A DNA stretch of 11,680 nucleotides, taken from NCBI GenBank assembly GCA_031256125.1, contig JAIRRE010000335.1, positions 1-11,680 on the forward strand. The letters run 5' to 3'. Below, in pieces: positions 1 to 6,908 of this stretch. This DNA is from Burkholderiaceae bacterium. GTDB taxonomy: Bacteria; Pseudomonadota; Gammaproteobacteria; Burkholderiales; Burkholderiaceae_C. Positions within the stretch are counted from its first letter, which is position 1, and each line of letters opens with the position of its first letter. The translations under genes and the position numbers were made by a program. The notes under the pieces are model-generated. The model was given only the letters and a program-made list of their open reading frames with translations. It was not told the DNA's origin and did no database searches.

Positions 1-287
1 CGGTGGGCACCACCACCGTGCGCACGCTGGAAAGCTGGGCGCAAAGCGGGCCGGCGGCGGGCGACACCGGCATCTTCATCACGCCGGGCTTTGACTTCAA
101 AGTGGTGGACGCGCTCATCACCAACTTCCACCTGCCGCGCAGCACGCTGATGATGCTGGTCAGCGCCTTTGCGGGGTATGAACACATCATGGCGCTGTAC
201 CGCCACGCGGTCGAACAGCGCTACCGCTTTTTCAGCTACGGCGACGCGATGCTGCTGGCGCGGGCGTCTGGTCTGGATGGGGGGTGA
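1..287 (+). CDS. queA: S-adenosylmethionine:tRNA ribosyltransferase-isomerase, C-terminal part
   Basis: This is the last 95 or so codons of QueA; the start lies before the window (family length is about 340-350 residues). QueA is a cytoplasmic enzyme that moves the ribosyl group of SAM onto preQ1 at the wobble base of certain tRNAs and isomerises it to the epoxyqueuosine precursor. The visible part carries family-typical C-terminal stretches: [56 protein letters not shown] and [12 protein letters not shown]. The stop is TGA at 285-287. Codon use is GC-rich, like the genes from 8114 onwards and unlike the gene that follows. The downstream pathway partner tgt lies 9.2 kb away, and a second degraded copy of this 3' end sits at 7822-7983. 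The intact product end suggests the gene is functional. Confidence 0.95.
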   Translation, partial: VGTTTVRTLESWAQSGPAAGDTGIFITPGFDFKVVDALITNFHLPRSTLMMLVSAFAGYEHIMALYRHAVEQRYRFFSYGDAMLLARASGLDGG

Positions 288-335
288 CCTTTGCGCGCGC
301 TGCGTGCTGGGAAGTGAATCGAGCGACAGATCGTT

Positions 336-430
336 AGCCGTCATCTCCACCTGCAATGCATTTGGCCTGATAATTTACGCAATGCTACTATGTTGTGCGT
401 AGTGACGGCTGTTTAGCTTGGGCGTTAGAT
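336..430 (+). other. Candidate degenerate attC-like recombination site
   Basis: GTTAGAT at 424-430 fits the GTTRRRY core of integron attC sites. Nine bases later comes the ATG of an AT-rich gene, the spacing usual in gene cassettes. Upstream, AGCCGTCA (336-343) and TGACGGCT (403-410) form an 8-bp inverted repeat. An inner pair, ACGCA/TGCGT (about 377-400), gives a nested foldback of attC-like size. Against it: no matching RYYYAAC box is visible at the left end, and no GTTRRRY site follows the gene in 1108-1350. This could be chance or a worn-out site. Confidence 0.2.
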
Positions 431-438
431 ATTACAAA

Positions 439-1107
439 ATGGCGCATATCGACAGAACGACAACGACCTTTGGCGAAGCTGCCGCTATTATAGCGATTTG
501 CTTTGGCTGGCCGATCATGGTTTCAACCTTATCGGTTGTAAGAGGTTTCCAGAATGTTGCTTTTACTGATGCCGGATTTATTGGTCTTATGGTCATGGAA
601 GCAGTCTTTGCCGCCATCGCGCTCTTGATCCTTCGCGTACGGAAATATTCGATTTTCTCTTTGTATCCAGCGCCATCGCTGCGAGGCGCTGGTCTTGCGG
701 TACTTCTATTTATCGCAAGTTGGCTCGTAAGTTTCGTTCTGGTAACGTTTTTTGCAACCACCGGCCAACCAGAGCAACCCATCTCAAAAATGATGGAAAC
801 TGCTTCGGTTTCACTGCCCACCTTAGTTCTGACCGCTTTAGTCAACGGCGCGTATGAGGAAATTTTTCTTCTGGGTTTCCTGCTGAGAGGACTACGAGGG
901 TATGGCCTATCCGTTGCTTTAGGCATCTCACTTCTTGTTCGCGTCCTTTATCATCTCTATCAAGGCCCACTTGGTGCTGTTTCCGTTCTAGGGTTTGGGT
1001 TAGTTCTGAGTATCTACTATATCCGCACAGGTTCTCTTTTCCCAGCGGTCTTCGCCCACGTTTTGGCTGACATAGTGCCATTCATTATCCAGTCCATGTC
1101 CATTTAG
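439..1107 (+). CDS. CPBP-family intramembrane metalloprotease-like protein
   Basis: The predicted protein has 222 residues and several membrane segments, of the CPBP (Abi/CAAX protease-like) family. These act in the membrane as putative glutamate/histidine proteases; some process prenylated proteins, others are linked to bacteriocin self-immunity. The three family motifs are present: an EE pair at residues 140-141 followed by an Arg (YEEIFLLGFLLR), a His at 172 (VLYHLYQG), and HVLAD at 207-211. ATG 439 is preferred because the in-frame TTG at 418 overlaps the possible attC core. No strong Shine-Dalgarno is seen. The gene is clearly AT-richer than queA or tgt, which points to transfer. It stands alone with no co-directional partner, so its substrate cannot be inferred. 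Confidence 0.85.
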   Translation: MAHIDRTTTTFGEAAAIIAICFGWPIMVSTLSVVRGFQNVAFTDAGFIGLMVMEAVFAAIALLILRVRKYSIFSLYPAPSLRGAGLAVLLFIASWLVSFVLVTFFATTGQPEQPISKMMETASVSLPTLVLTALVNGAYEEIFLLGFLLRGLRGYGLSVALGISLLVRVLYHLYQGPLGAVSVLGFGLVLSIYYIRTGSLFPAVFAHVLADIVPFIIQSMSI

Positions 1108-1316
1108 CCCATCCCACAAGCTCGATCCTTCCTATTTTTTAACAATAAGTTTGTTTTGTTACTGCTGCATTGTTTTCGCAAAATGCTGCCAGCACATTGG
1201 CTACTTATTTCTTGAGCATTTTTGACCTTTAGTTTGAGTTGATTACCGCATGTTGTAAACAGGTGTTTTTTGATACGTTGCGGTTTGGCCTGCATAGACA
1301 TAAACATCGCACCCGA
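1108..1316. other. AT-rich non-coding gap
   Basis: About 210 bases of AT-rich sequence with T-runs lie between the CPBP gene and the DUF4160 remnant. Neither strand has a convincing reading frame, RNA gene or clear terminator hairpin. No attC core (GTTRRRY) is present, which weakens the idea that the CPBP gene is an integron cassette. Confidence 0.5.
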
Positions 1317-1319
1317 TAG

Positions 1320-1577
1320 CCTACCATCAGCACTTTCTACGGCATCCTGATTCAGATGTTCTGGAGAGACTATGCACCGCCGCACTTTCACGCGCTATAT
1401 GCCGAGCACGAGGTACTGATCGACCTCCGCACGCTGGAGGTCATGGAGGGCAACATGCCGCGCCGCGCCTTGGCGCTTGTGTTGGAATGGGCGCAGAAAT
1501 ATCGTCCCGAACTCATGGAGAACTGGCAACTGTGCGAACGCAATCAAGCCCCCAACGCAATCCAGCCGCTGCTTTAA
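1320..1577 (+). pseudogene. DUF4160-family protein gene, canonical start lost
   Basis: The frame 1320-1574 encodes a DUF4160-type protein, with PTISTFYGILIQ, then FWRDYAPPHFHALYAEHE, then a PRRALALVLEWA helix. The family is small, of unproven function, and commonly sits beside a DUF2442 gene as here; such pairs have been suggested to be toxin-antitoxin-like. Family members normally begin Met-Pro-Thr-Ile, but here the codon before Pro is an in-frame TAG (1317-1319). The local sequence GATAGCCT would read as ATG-CCT if one A were removed, so a single-base insertion probably destroyed the start. The next ATG is 1356, which would give a 73-residue product lacking about 13 N-terminal residues; it has no visible ribosome-binding site. 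A shortened but functional product cannot be excluded. Confidence 0.65.
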
Positions 1578-1845
1578 CGCCGGTTATCGAACCGCGCATG
1601 CCTTGGCGTGTGACTGCGGTTATAGATTGAGTGTGCGTTTCGTCGATGGCACGCAAGGTGTGATCGACCTGTCGCACTTGGTGCGTGCATCCAATGCTGG
1701 CGTATTTGCCGCGTTGGCCGACCCAGCGCTGTTTCAACAGGTCTTCGTAGAGTACGGCGCCGTAACATGGCCGGGTGAGATTGATCTTGCCCCGGATGCG
1801 ATGTACGCCCAAATCCGGCGCTTAAAGCAGCCATCAGCTTCTTGA
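1577..1845 (+). pseudogene. DUF2442-family protein gene, frameshifted
   Basis: Two reading frames together give one DUF2442-like protein. The N-terminal part (TPVIEPRMPWRVTAV, from 1577) runs in one frame and hits TGA at 1628-1630. The rest (YRLSVRFVDGTQGVIDLSHL onward, from 1621) is in another frame and ends at TGA 1843-1845 after VTWPGEIDLAPDAMYAQI. The join near 1619-1621 looks like a small deletion, because a few residues expected between TAV and YRL are missing. No good start codon heads the first frame; the only ATG (1598) yields a ten-residue peptide. The first frame overlaps the DUF4160 stop, consistent with an original coupled pair. Both genes of the pair look inactivated. The family function is unknown. 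Confidence 0.65.
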
Positions 1846-1897
1846 TATGGCAACCATGAACTTTTAAGCCACGGCCAGCGACGGGCAAAGCCGCCAG

Positions 1898-2335
1898 CGC
1901 CACTGGGACTGGGACGCGCTACCGCGATCCCGAAGGGGGAACCTTTACCCTGCAATCGGACCCGGCGGCAGCGCCGCCTGCTCTCGATCACTAACCCCGC
2001 CGAGGGCACCAGCGCCTTTGAATACGACACGGCGGGCAACATCACCAGCCAAACCGACCCGCTGGGCCGCATCGAACGCACCGACTGGCACGACCAATGG
2101 GAACTGCTCCTGCGGCGCAGCGGGTTCGACGGCAGCCAATGGCGCTGGAACTACGACACGCTGGGCAATCTGCTCGAAGAAAAATCCTGACAGCAGGCAT
2201 CAAGCGCCAATGGATCTACGACGAACACGGTCAAACGCTGGCGTATATCGACGAGCGCGGCGGGCAATCCACCTACGGCTACAACACGCACGGCCAACTA
2301 AGCACGCGCATCGACAACGCCGGCTATTCCAGCCA
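1898..2335 (+). pseudogene. Rhs/YD-repeat protein fragment, multiply frameshifted
   Basis: Three stretches in changing frames encode YD-repeat (Rhs) sequence. These are RYRDPEGGTFTLQSDP (from 1917), then LLSITNPAEGTSAFEYDTAGN through WNYDTLGNLLEEKS ending at TGA 2188-2190, then WIYDEHGQTLAYIDERGG and YGYNTHGQLSTRIDNAGYS (2199 to about 2333). Repeats of the YD-x-x-G-x form are spaced about 20 residues apart, as in Rhs cores. Intact Rhs proteins exceed 1,000 residues and deliver toxins between cells; only about 145 codons remain here. No toxin tip, RHS core-end motif or immunity gene is seen. Homology stops sharply near 2335, just before the 3' end of the opposing gene. This is dead debris of a larger locus. 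Confidence 0.8.
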
Positions 2336-2364
2336 TGCAAGGGGACGCCGCATCGTCAGGCTTG

Positions 2365-3111
2365 TCAAGATATTGCTGACCTGCGCGCCCGCTTGCGCCG
2401 CTGGATGGCTTTGTCAACCACAACCACGAGGCCAATGAGCATCAGGGGCAGCGTGAGCAGTACCACGCCGCTAATTTTGCACAGCAGCGCCCACTGCGCA
2501 TCGGGGTCGCCGGGTTTTACGGTGGTGGCTGTGCGTAGGGAGCGAAAAAATACATCGTCTGTGGCGGATTGATTGCCGCCCACGCCAGCCATGACCAAGC
2601 TTTCGCCAGTCCACAACATGACCACACTCATATACGGGCGGTTGACCAGCGGCGATTGTTGGTCAGGCGCGTGCGCGGACCAGCGCAGATTGCGGTTCTC
2701 GAAGGAAATCTGCCATCCTGGATGACCTCCGATTTGGACCCACTGCGGTTCCTGTGCCTTGGTGTCGGGCGCATCAGCCCGAAAATCGGCGATGAACCTG
2801 TCACCGATTTTGTCCATGATGGCATCAGGCGCAAGACGCATCAGCCAATTTACCCAAAAGGCCAGGCGCAATTGGCAGAGCAACAGCACACGCCGCGAAT
2901 CTTGTGGCGTGGGTGCGGACTGGCGCCAGCACAGCAGCAGTGGATTGGAGTCCGGGGGGTCTTGCCTGATTTGCCCTGTAGGCCCCGGAAACTGCACCGT
3001 GGCGCCGCCGGCGCTGCGCTCGACGGTCTGCGCGCCGCTCCGTCCGCACGCTACGCACAGCCACGCTATGCACAGCAACGCTAGGCCCAGGCGTTGCCCG
3101 GCGAGTATCAA
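2365..3111 (-). CDS. Exported or membrane protein of unknown function
   Basis: A 248-residue protein that I do not recognise. Residues 1-27 form a signal-like hydrophobic stretch ending LCVACGRS; Cys22 could be a lipobox cysteine, but the -3 residue is Cys rather than Leu, so lipidation is uncertain. A mostly polar middle region contains VQIGGHPGWQISF. A hydrophobic segment at about 213-232 (ISGVVLLTLPLMLIGLVVVV) is followed by a very basic tail (RRKRARRS). This suggests an N-terminal signal, a periplasmic domain and a C-terminal anchor with the tail in the cytoplasm. Its ATG at 3111 overlaps the stop of the upstream DUF2628 gene by four bases (ATGA), so the two are probably co-translated and may work together. 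Its 3' end abuts the Rhs debris. Confidence 0.7.
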   Translation of the reverse strand: MILAGQRLGLALLCIAWLCVACGRSGAQTVERSAGGATVQFPGPTGQIRQDPPDSNPLLLCWRQSAPTPQDSRRVLLLCQLRLAFWVNWLMRLAPDAIMDKIGDRFIADFRADAPDTKAQEPQWVQIGGHPGWQISFENRNLRWSAHAPDQQSPLVNRPYMSVVMLWTGESLVMAGVGGNQSATDDVFFRSLRTATTVKPGDPDAQWALLCKISGVVLLTLPLMLIGLVVVVDKAIQRRKRARRSAIS

Positions 3112-3539
3112 AAAATCCTCCAGCCAATCTCGCCCTGCGTGCGCTTGAGGTAGTACAAGGGGTTGGCGCGCATGCCGTAAAACAAGGCATAGGCGAAGCC
3201 GAAACCTCGTTCCACGGCAGCCGGCATGTGAAAAATGGTCATCACGATGGCTAGAACGATCCAGATGCCGATCAGGATTACTGCCTGGCGCCAGAGCTTG
3301 AGGAAAAATGCGTAGTAGATGAAGCTGAAAAAGAAAGCATAGAAATTTTGCTGAATCTTGATGCGATCACCAACCGGCATGGCTTTCATGGCGGCACGGG
3401 ACTCGGGTGTAGCCTTCCAGGCCGCTGACGCGCCGTATTCTTCAAAAAATCTAAAGCGAAATTTCCACTTTTCGCTCAGACGGGAATCGTTGTGCCAATC
3501 GGCATCCGGTGTTGTCGCGGACGAGGCGCTGTCGTTCAT
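3108..3539 (-). CDS. DUF2628-domain membrane protein
   Basis: A 143-residue protein of DUF2628 type. A polar N-terminus precedes the family-like KWKFRFRFFEEYG (24-36) and MKAMPVGDRIKIQQNFYAFFF, followed by two closely spaced hydrophobic segments (about 65-82 and 85-103). A shorter one (about 112-125) ends GMRANPLYYLKR. The family is a small inner-membrane protein group without an established function. The start ATG at 3539 is supported by a purine-rich AGGGGA about eight bases upstream. The gene leads a two-gene unit with the overlapping downstream gene. The upstream region (3540-3660) is AT-rich and holds the likely promoter plus a 6-bp hairpin. Confidence 0.8.
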   Translation of the reverse strand: MNDSASSATTPDADWHNDSRLSEKWKFRFRFFEEYGASAAWKATPESRAAMKAMPVGDRIKIQQNFYAFFFSFIYYAFFLKLWRQAVILIGIWIVLAIVMTIFHMPAAVERGFGFAYALFYGMRANPLYYLKRTQGEIGWRIF

Positions 3540-3853
3540 GTGGTAAATCCCCTATTGATTGGTGCGGCTAGAAACAGCCGCGATGAATGTATCATATAAT
3601 TTTAGATGAAATAAATTAGACACATGATATAGGCTGTGTATATACAAAAGCAATCATAATTTTGTCGCGCAATCCATCTGGCTATTTCACTGTGCGCATG
3701 GTATGGCTACGCTTGCGTGGATTGATATGCACGTCATTGACGTACCGCAGCAAGGCGGTTTTATCAACGATCCAATGAAGCCCAAAACTGTCTTTACCGC
3801 TGTCCCAGACTCATTCTTGCGCTGCCGTGTGAAGTAATGTTGGGGCTTGTAAC
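3540..3853. other. Intergenic region: minus-strand leader with hairpin, and unassigned sequence
   Basis: The part nearest the DUF2628 gene (3580-3660) is AT-rich. On the minus strand TTGCTT and TATATC, 16 bases apart (about 3628-3655), form a weak promoter candidate. GCGGCT (3564-3569) and AGCCGC (3576-3581) make a 6-bp hairpin with a 6-base loop in the presumed leader; no T-run follows, so it is not an obvious terminator. The remaining 3660-3853 contains only a 36-codon plus-strand frame (3727-3837, beginning MHVIDVPQQGG) that I cannot assign. No RNA gene is seen. Confidence 0.35.
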
Positions 3854-4921
3854 CTACGCGGGATTCGCTGGCAACATCTGCTGCTTTGCGCTGGTCTTTA
3901 GTCCCAGCGCCGGCTTTTCGATGAACCGCCAAGACAGCCATGCTACAAGGATCGTCACCGGCAGCGCCAAGGCAGCCAGTTCGTAACCGCTGAGGTGCGG
4001 GCCAACGAAATGGCGGAGCACCTGGATGACCGGCCAGCCATAAAGATAGATGCCGTAGGAGATATCGGTTTTCTCGTAGAACCGGGGCAGCAGGGGGATC
4101 GGCGCGCTCCCCAGCCAGATGACCGGGTAGGCGACGAGGAATGGAAAGACTTCGGGTAGGACGTGAAAATAGGTCGCCGGCACGACGCCTGCCATCAGTA
4201 CAAGCGCAATCCAGCCGCGCGGTCGATGACGACGAACCAGCCAGGTCATGAAGATGCCGCAGCACAGCGACGGCACGACAAACAGCAGTTCGGATATCCA
4301 CTGCGTCGATACTTGCCGGCCATAGGTGAAGGAAAGCACCACCAGGGCAGCCAGCGTGGCCAACAGGATTATCCAGCTTTGAGGCTTGGGCTTGAGCAGC
4401 GAGGCGGTCGCCATAAGACCGATGAATAGATATCCCGTCACCTCCCAACGGATCGTCCACAGTACGCCGTTGGCGACGCCCGGCAGCCAGTCGGTTTTGT
4501 TCAAAGGCGGGTAAAAAGCGAGGTTGGGAAAATAAAAATTGTCGCTGTGGAAGGTAATGATTTCTATGACGCGAATAAACACCTTCTGGTCGGCAATGAA
4601 GGCCAAGGCGCCGTTGGTCGCAAACAACGGGCACAGCACGTAGCCGACCAGCAGAGTGCTCGACACCAGAGCCGGCATGATCCGCAGGAAACGATTGCGA
4701 ACGAAAATGCCAATCGTCGCCGATCGCTGAGCGCTTTCGGTTACCAAAAAACCGCTCAAAATAAAAAAGACAAAGACGCCGTAAACGCCAGTTACCAGCC
4801 CAGTACTCTTGAGCGGCTCGGTCGCCTCGACCCCTGTGGCGATCAGGAATGAATGGGAGAATACGACACTGGAGGCTGCGTACAGTCGCACGGCGTCGAA
4901 GTTACGGTAGCGGGTCGTCAT
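3854..4921 (-). CDS. Acyltransferase-3 (OafA-like) family integral membrane acyltransferase
   Basis: A 355-residue, strongly hydrophobic protein of the acyltransferase-3 family. These inner-membrane enzymes move acyl groups, often acetyl, onto surface sugars such as O-antigen, exopolysaccharide or peptidoglycan. The N-terminus NFDAVRLYAASSVVFSHSF has the family-typical Arg12 and the catalytic-type His23. FFILSGFLVT (52-61) is followed by an Arg-rich RNRFLRIMPA (75-84), and WTIRWEV (155-161) carries a conserved Glu at 160. About ten membrane segments follow, ending in the typical WLSWRFIEKPAL. Length fits single-domain family members without a SGNH tail. No glycan-synthesis genes are nearby, so the acceptor is unknown. 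No clear ribosome-binding site precedes ATG 4921. Confidence 0.9.
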   Translation of the reverse strand: MTTRYRNFDAVRLYAASSVVFSHSFLIATGVEATEPLKSTGLVTGVYGVFVFFILSGFLVTESAQRSATIGIFVRNRFLRIMPALVSSTLLVGYVLCPLFATNGALAFIADQKVFIRVIEIITFHSDNFYFPNLAFYPPLNKTDWLPGVANGVLWTIRWEVTGYLFIGLMATASLLKPKPQSWIILLATLAALVVLSFTYGRQVSTQWISELLFVVPSLCCGIFMTWLVRRHRPRGWIALVLMAGVVPATYFHVLPEVFPFLVAYPVIWLGSAPIPLLPRFYEKTDISYGIYLYGWPVIQVLRHFVGPHLSGYELAALALPVTILVAWLSWRFIEKPALGLKTSAKQQMLPANPA

Positions 4922-4939
4922 TAGAGCGTGTTATGTGTT

Positions 4940-4973
4940 GGCGCCGATTGAATTTTGCTCAAAGGGGCGCCGA
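4940..4973. repeat. Direct repeat of GGCGCCGA upstream of the acyltransferase gene
   Basis: GGCGCCGA occurs at 4940-4947 and again at 4966-4973, 26 bases apart, starting about 20 bases upstream of the acyltransferase start codon. Each copy contains the palindrome GGCGCC. The position would suit a regulator's binding site, but it could also be chance in GC-rich DNA or a scar of nearby transposition. Confidence 0.3.
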
Positions 4974-5038
4974 CTTCCCTCTGTCCGGCTGTGCATCAAT
5001 TTAGTGTACAGGCTGTGGTTGCGGTTTCCTTGATCTTA

Positions 5039-5290
5039 TGCAAGAAAGTAAAAAAGAACAAACTCCGTATTATGGTAGATACCTTGGGGTTGCTGCTGGC
5101 GGTAGTCGTGCACTCTGCGGTCATCCAAAACCGGGTTGGTGCCAAAATCGTGCTGATACGCTTGTTTGGTCAGTTCGAAGGCGTGCAGGCGGTGCTTCTT
5201 GATAGCGGGTACCGCGGCAAGCTGTTCAGTTGGAAGAAAACCATGTTTGGCTGGTTGCTGGCGGTAGTTGTTTCCGAAAGTATAGGACCA
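5039..5290 (+). pseudogene. IS5-family transposase fragment
   Basis: The plus-strand frame encodes CKKVKKNKLRIMVDTLGLLL, then AVVVHSAVIQNRVGAKIVL and LLDSGYRGKLFSWKKTMFGW. This matches the central DDE region of IS5-family transposases, whose intact versions read roughly KGRKRHIVVDTLGLLL, AADIQDRDGA and ADGGYRGKL. The N-terminal third and the C-terminal part (normally containing RRWVVERT-like sequence) are missing, so the gene is dead. Several usually conserved acidic residues are also changed, for example IQNRVG in place of IQDRDG. The apparent long open frame starting at 4955 is only this fragment plus unrelated upstream sequence. A likely right end of the element lies at 5388-5407. Confidence 0.75.
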
Positions 5291-5387
5291 CCGTGACGGG
5301 CGGTTCGCGCAAAACTGGCGGAAGGTTGAAACGGCAGGTCTGGCTGTGGGAGCCTATCTTTCTTGAGATTCCGTCAGCCGCGGTGGA

Positions 5388-5407
5388 CTTGTTCAGCGTG
5401 ACTTTGG
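5388..5407 (-). repeat. Candidate right terminal repeat of the IS5-type remnant
   Basis: CTTGTTCAGCGT at 5388-5399 is the reverse complement of ACGCTGAACAAG at 8022-8033, an exact 12-base match, with partial similarity continuing outward. The motif GCTGAACAAG near the tip is of the kind seen at ends of several IS5-type elements. It lies about 100 bases downstream of the transposase fragment and in the orientation expected for the right end. No matching left end is visible between 4922 and 5040. Confidence 0.4.
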
Positions 5408-5431
5408 GTGAGTATCGCGTGACGGTATTTT

Positions 5432-6172
5432 TTAAACGCGCGCCAAAAAATCCTTGGTGCGCGCCTGCACCGGATTGCTGAAAATTTCCGTGGGCGTATT
5501 TTGTTCGACGATCAAGCCGTCGGCCATGAAAATGACCCGATCCGCCACGTCGCGGGCAAAGCCCATTTCGTGGGTGACGATGAGCATCGTCATGCCGGTG
5601 GCGGCCAGTTCGCGCATGACTTGCAGCACTTCGCCGACCATTTCGGGGTCGAGCGCGCTGGTCGGTTCGTCGAACAGCATGATGTCGGGGTTCATCGCCA
5701 ACGCCCGTGCGATCGCCACGCGCTGCTGCTGTCCGCCCGAAAGCTGGCGCGGGTAGGCGTCCCGCTTGTCGGACAGGCCCACGCGCTCCAGCAGTTCCTG
5801 GGCTTTGCGCGCGGCCTCGGGCTTGGTCATCTTCTTCAGGTCGATCGGCGCGCAGGTGATGTTCCGCGTCACGTTCATGTGCGGGAACAGATTGAAATGC
5901 TGGAACACCATGCCGATGTTCTGGCGAATCTTGTTGATGTCAGCTTTCGGGTCATTGACGATGTACCGGTCCACCTCGACGGTGCCCGAAGTCGGTTCCT
6001 CCAGGCGGTTAAGGCAGCGCAACAGCGTGCTTTTGCCGGAACCGGACGGACCGATGATGCAGACCACTTCGCCTTCCCTGACTTCCAGGTCGATGCCCTT
6101 GAGCACGTGCAAGTTGCCGAAGCGCTTGTGCAGGGCGCTGACCCGCACTTTTTTGTCAGCTTCGTTGCCCAT
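5432..6172 (-). CDS. Polar amino-acid ABC transporter ATP-binding protein
   Basis: A 246-residue ATPase of the GlnQ/HisP type that powers uptake of a polar amino acid from the cytoplasmic side of the inner membrane. All motifs are intact: Walker [10 protein letters not shown] (41-49), Q-loop Gln92 ([10 protein letters not shown]), signature LSGGQQQR (145-152), Walker B with catalytic Glu170 ([10 protein letters not shown]) and H-loop His202 ([16 protein letters not shown]). The start at 6172 (MGNEADKK) is chosen over an in-frame ATG at 6244 because AGGAGG sits eight bases upstream and the family begins near this point. It overlaps the end of the permease gene by 17 bases, so the two are translationally linked. 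It is the last gene of the three-gene operon. The substrate is not certain from the ATPase alone. Confidence 0.95.
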   Translation of the reverse strand: MGNEADKKVRVSALHKRFGNLHVLKGIDLEVREGEVVCIIGPSGSGKSTLLRCLNRLEEPTSGTVEVDRYIVNDPKADINKIRQNIGMVFQHFNLFPHMNVTRNITCAPIDLKKMTKPEAARKAQELLERVGLSDKRDAYPRQLSGGQQQRVAIARALAMNPDIMLFDEPTSALDPEMVGEVLQVMRELAATGMTMLIVTHEMGFARDVADRVIFMADGLIVEQNTPTEIFSNPVQARTKDFLARV

Positions 6173-6890
6173 GATCCAGCCTCCTTTCCAGATATTTCGA
6201 AAGGAAAGAGAGCACCGTGATGACCAGCAAATACATCGCGCCAACTATGATCCAGGTGCCGAAGGACAGCATGGTGCGCCCGATGTAGATGCGAGCGTTG
6301 TAAACGATTTCCTGCAAGCTGATGATCGAGACGATGGAGGTGTCTTTGAGCGTGATGATGAACTGGTTGACCAGGGACGGCACGCAGATGCGCAAGGCTT
6401 GCGGCAGGATCACGCGGTACATGGCGCGGCTGTGCGACATGCCCAGACTGCGCGCGGCCTCCATTTGCCCCGGATTGACCGCCTGAATGCCACCGCGAAA
6501 AATTTCCGACATGTACGCGCCCGCGTTCAGACTGAGCGTGACGAAGCTGGCCATGAAAGCGGAGATGCGGAAATTGGCCAGCACTCCGCCGATGAGGTCC
6601 GACAGGTTGCCCGCGTCAGCCCCACCCACCGAATGCCCAATGGCCTGGATCAGTTGCGGAAAGCCGAAATAAACGAAGAACACCTGCACCAGCAGCGGGG
6701 TGCCGCGAATCAGCCAGACGTAGCCTTTGGAGAGCCAGCGCAACGCGGCGATGCGGCTCAAGCCCATCAGGCACGAAGCCAGCCCCAGCACCACCGCCAT
6801 GATGAGCGAGGCCACGGTGATTTGTACCGTAATTCCCAGCCCCCGCAGGAGCATGGGGAATGCCTCGCCGAAAACCTGAATGACATCCAT
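6156..6890 (-). CDS. Polar amino-acid ABC transporter permease
   Basis: A 244-residue inner-membrane permease of the HisM/GlnP type with about five membrane segments. It forms the transport channel, probably as a homodimer because no second permease gene is present. [15 protein letters not shown] (62-76) is typical of polar amino-acid permeases. The cytoplasmic EAA loop that contacts the ATPase is clear at about 141-165 ([12 protein letters not shown]... LPQA). The length exceeds the usual 215-230 residues, apparently through a loop around 82-105 ([13 protein letters not shown]). The start ATG 6890 lies 18 bases after the binding-protein stop and has no strong Shine-Dalgarno, suggesting coupling to the upstream gene. 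Confidence 0.95.
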   Translation of the reverse strand: MDVIQVFGEAFPMLLRGLGITVQITVASLIMAVVLGLASCLMGLSRIAALRWLSKGYVWLIRGTPLLVQVFFVYFGFPQLIQAIGHSVGGADAGNLSDLIGGVLANFRISAFMASFVTLSLNAGAYMSEIFRGGIQAVNPGQMEAARSLGMSHSRAMYRVILPQALRICVPSLVNQFIITLKDTSIVSIISLQEIVYNARIYIGRTMLSFGTWIIVGAMYLLVITVLSFLSKYLERRLDHGQRS

Positions 6891-6908
6891 CGGTGCGCGC
6901 GATGAACG

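Noticed and set aside
1108..1355. Possible second attC site or terminator after the CPBP gene
   Set aside because: No GTTRRRY core and no hairpin followed by a T-run were found.
2569..3148. Plus-strand frames opposite the unknown membrane protein gene
   Set aside because: The minus-strand frame has a signal peptide, an anchor and a coupled start; the plus-strand translations look random.
3727..3837. 36-codon plus-strand frame beginning MHVIDVPQQGG
   Set aside because: It is short, with no ribosome-binding site or recognised family; mentioned only in the intergenic entry.
3687..4634. 315-codon minus-strand frame overlapping the acyltransferase gene
   Set aside because: It is an alternate frame of the acyltransferase; Arg/Pro/His-rich and without family features.
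4955..5296. Apparent intact 113-residue gene
   Set aside because: The C-terminal two-thirds is a piece of an IS5-family transposase and the N-terminal part shows no homology, so it is a remnant rather than a gene.
5501..6905. Long plus-strand open frames (239 and 379 codons) across the transporter genes
   Set aside because: They are antisense to the ATPase and permease genes, whose motifs are unmistakable; the translations are rich in His, Arg and Asp, or in Ser and Arg, without domains.
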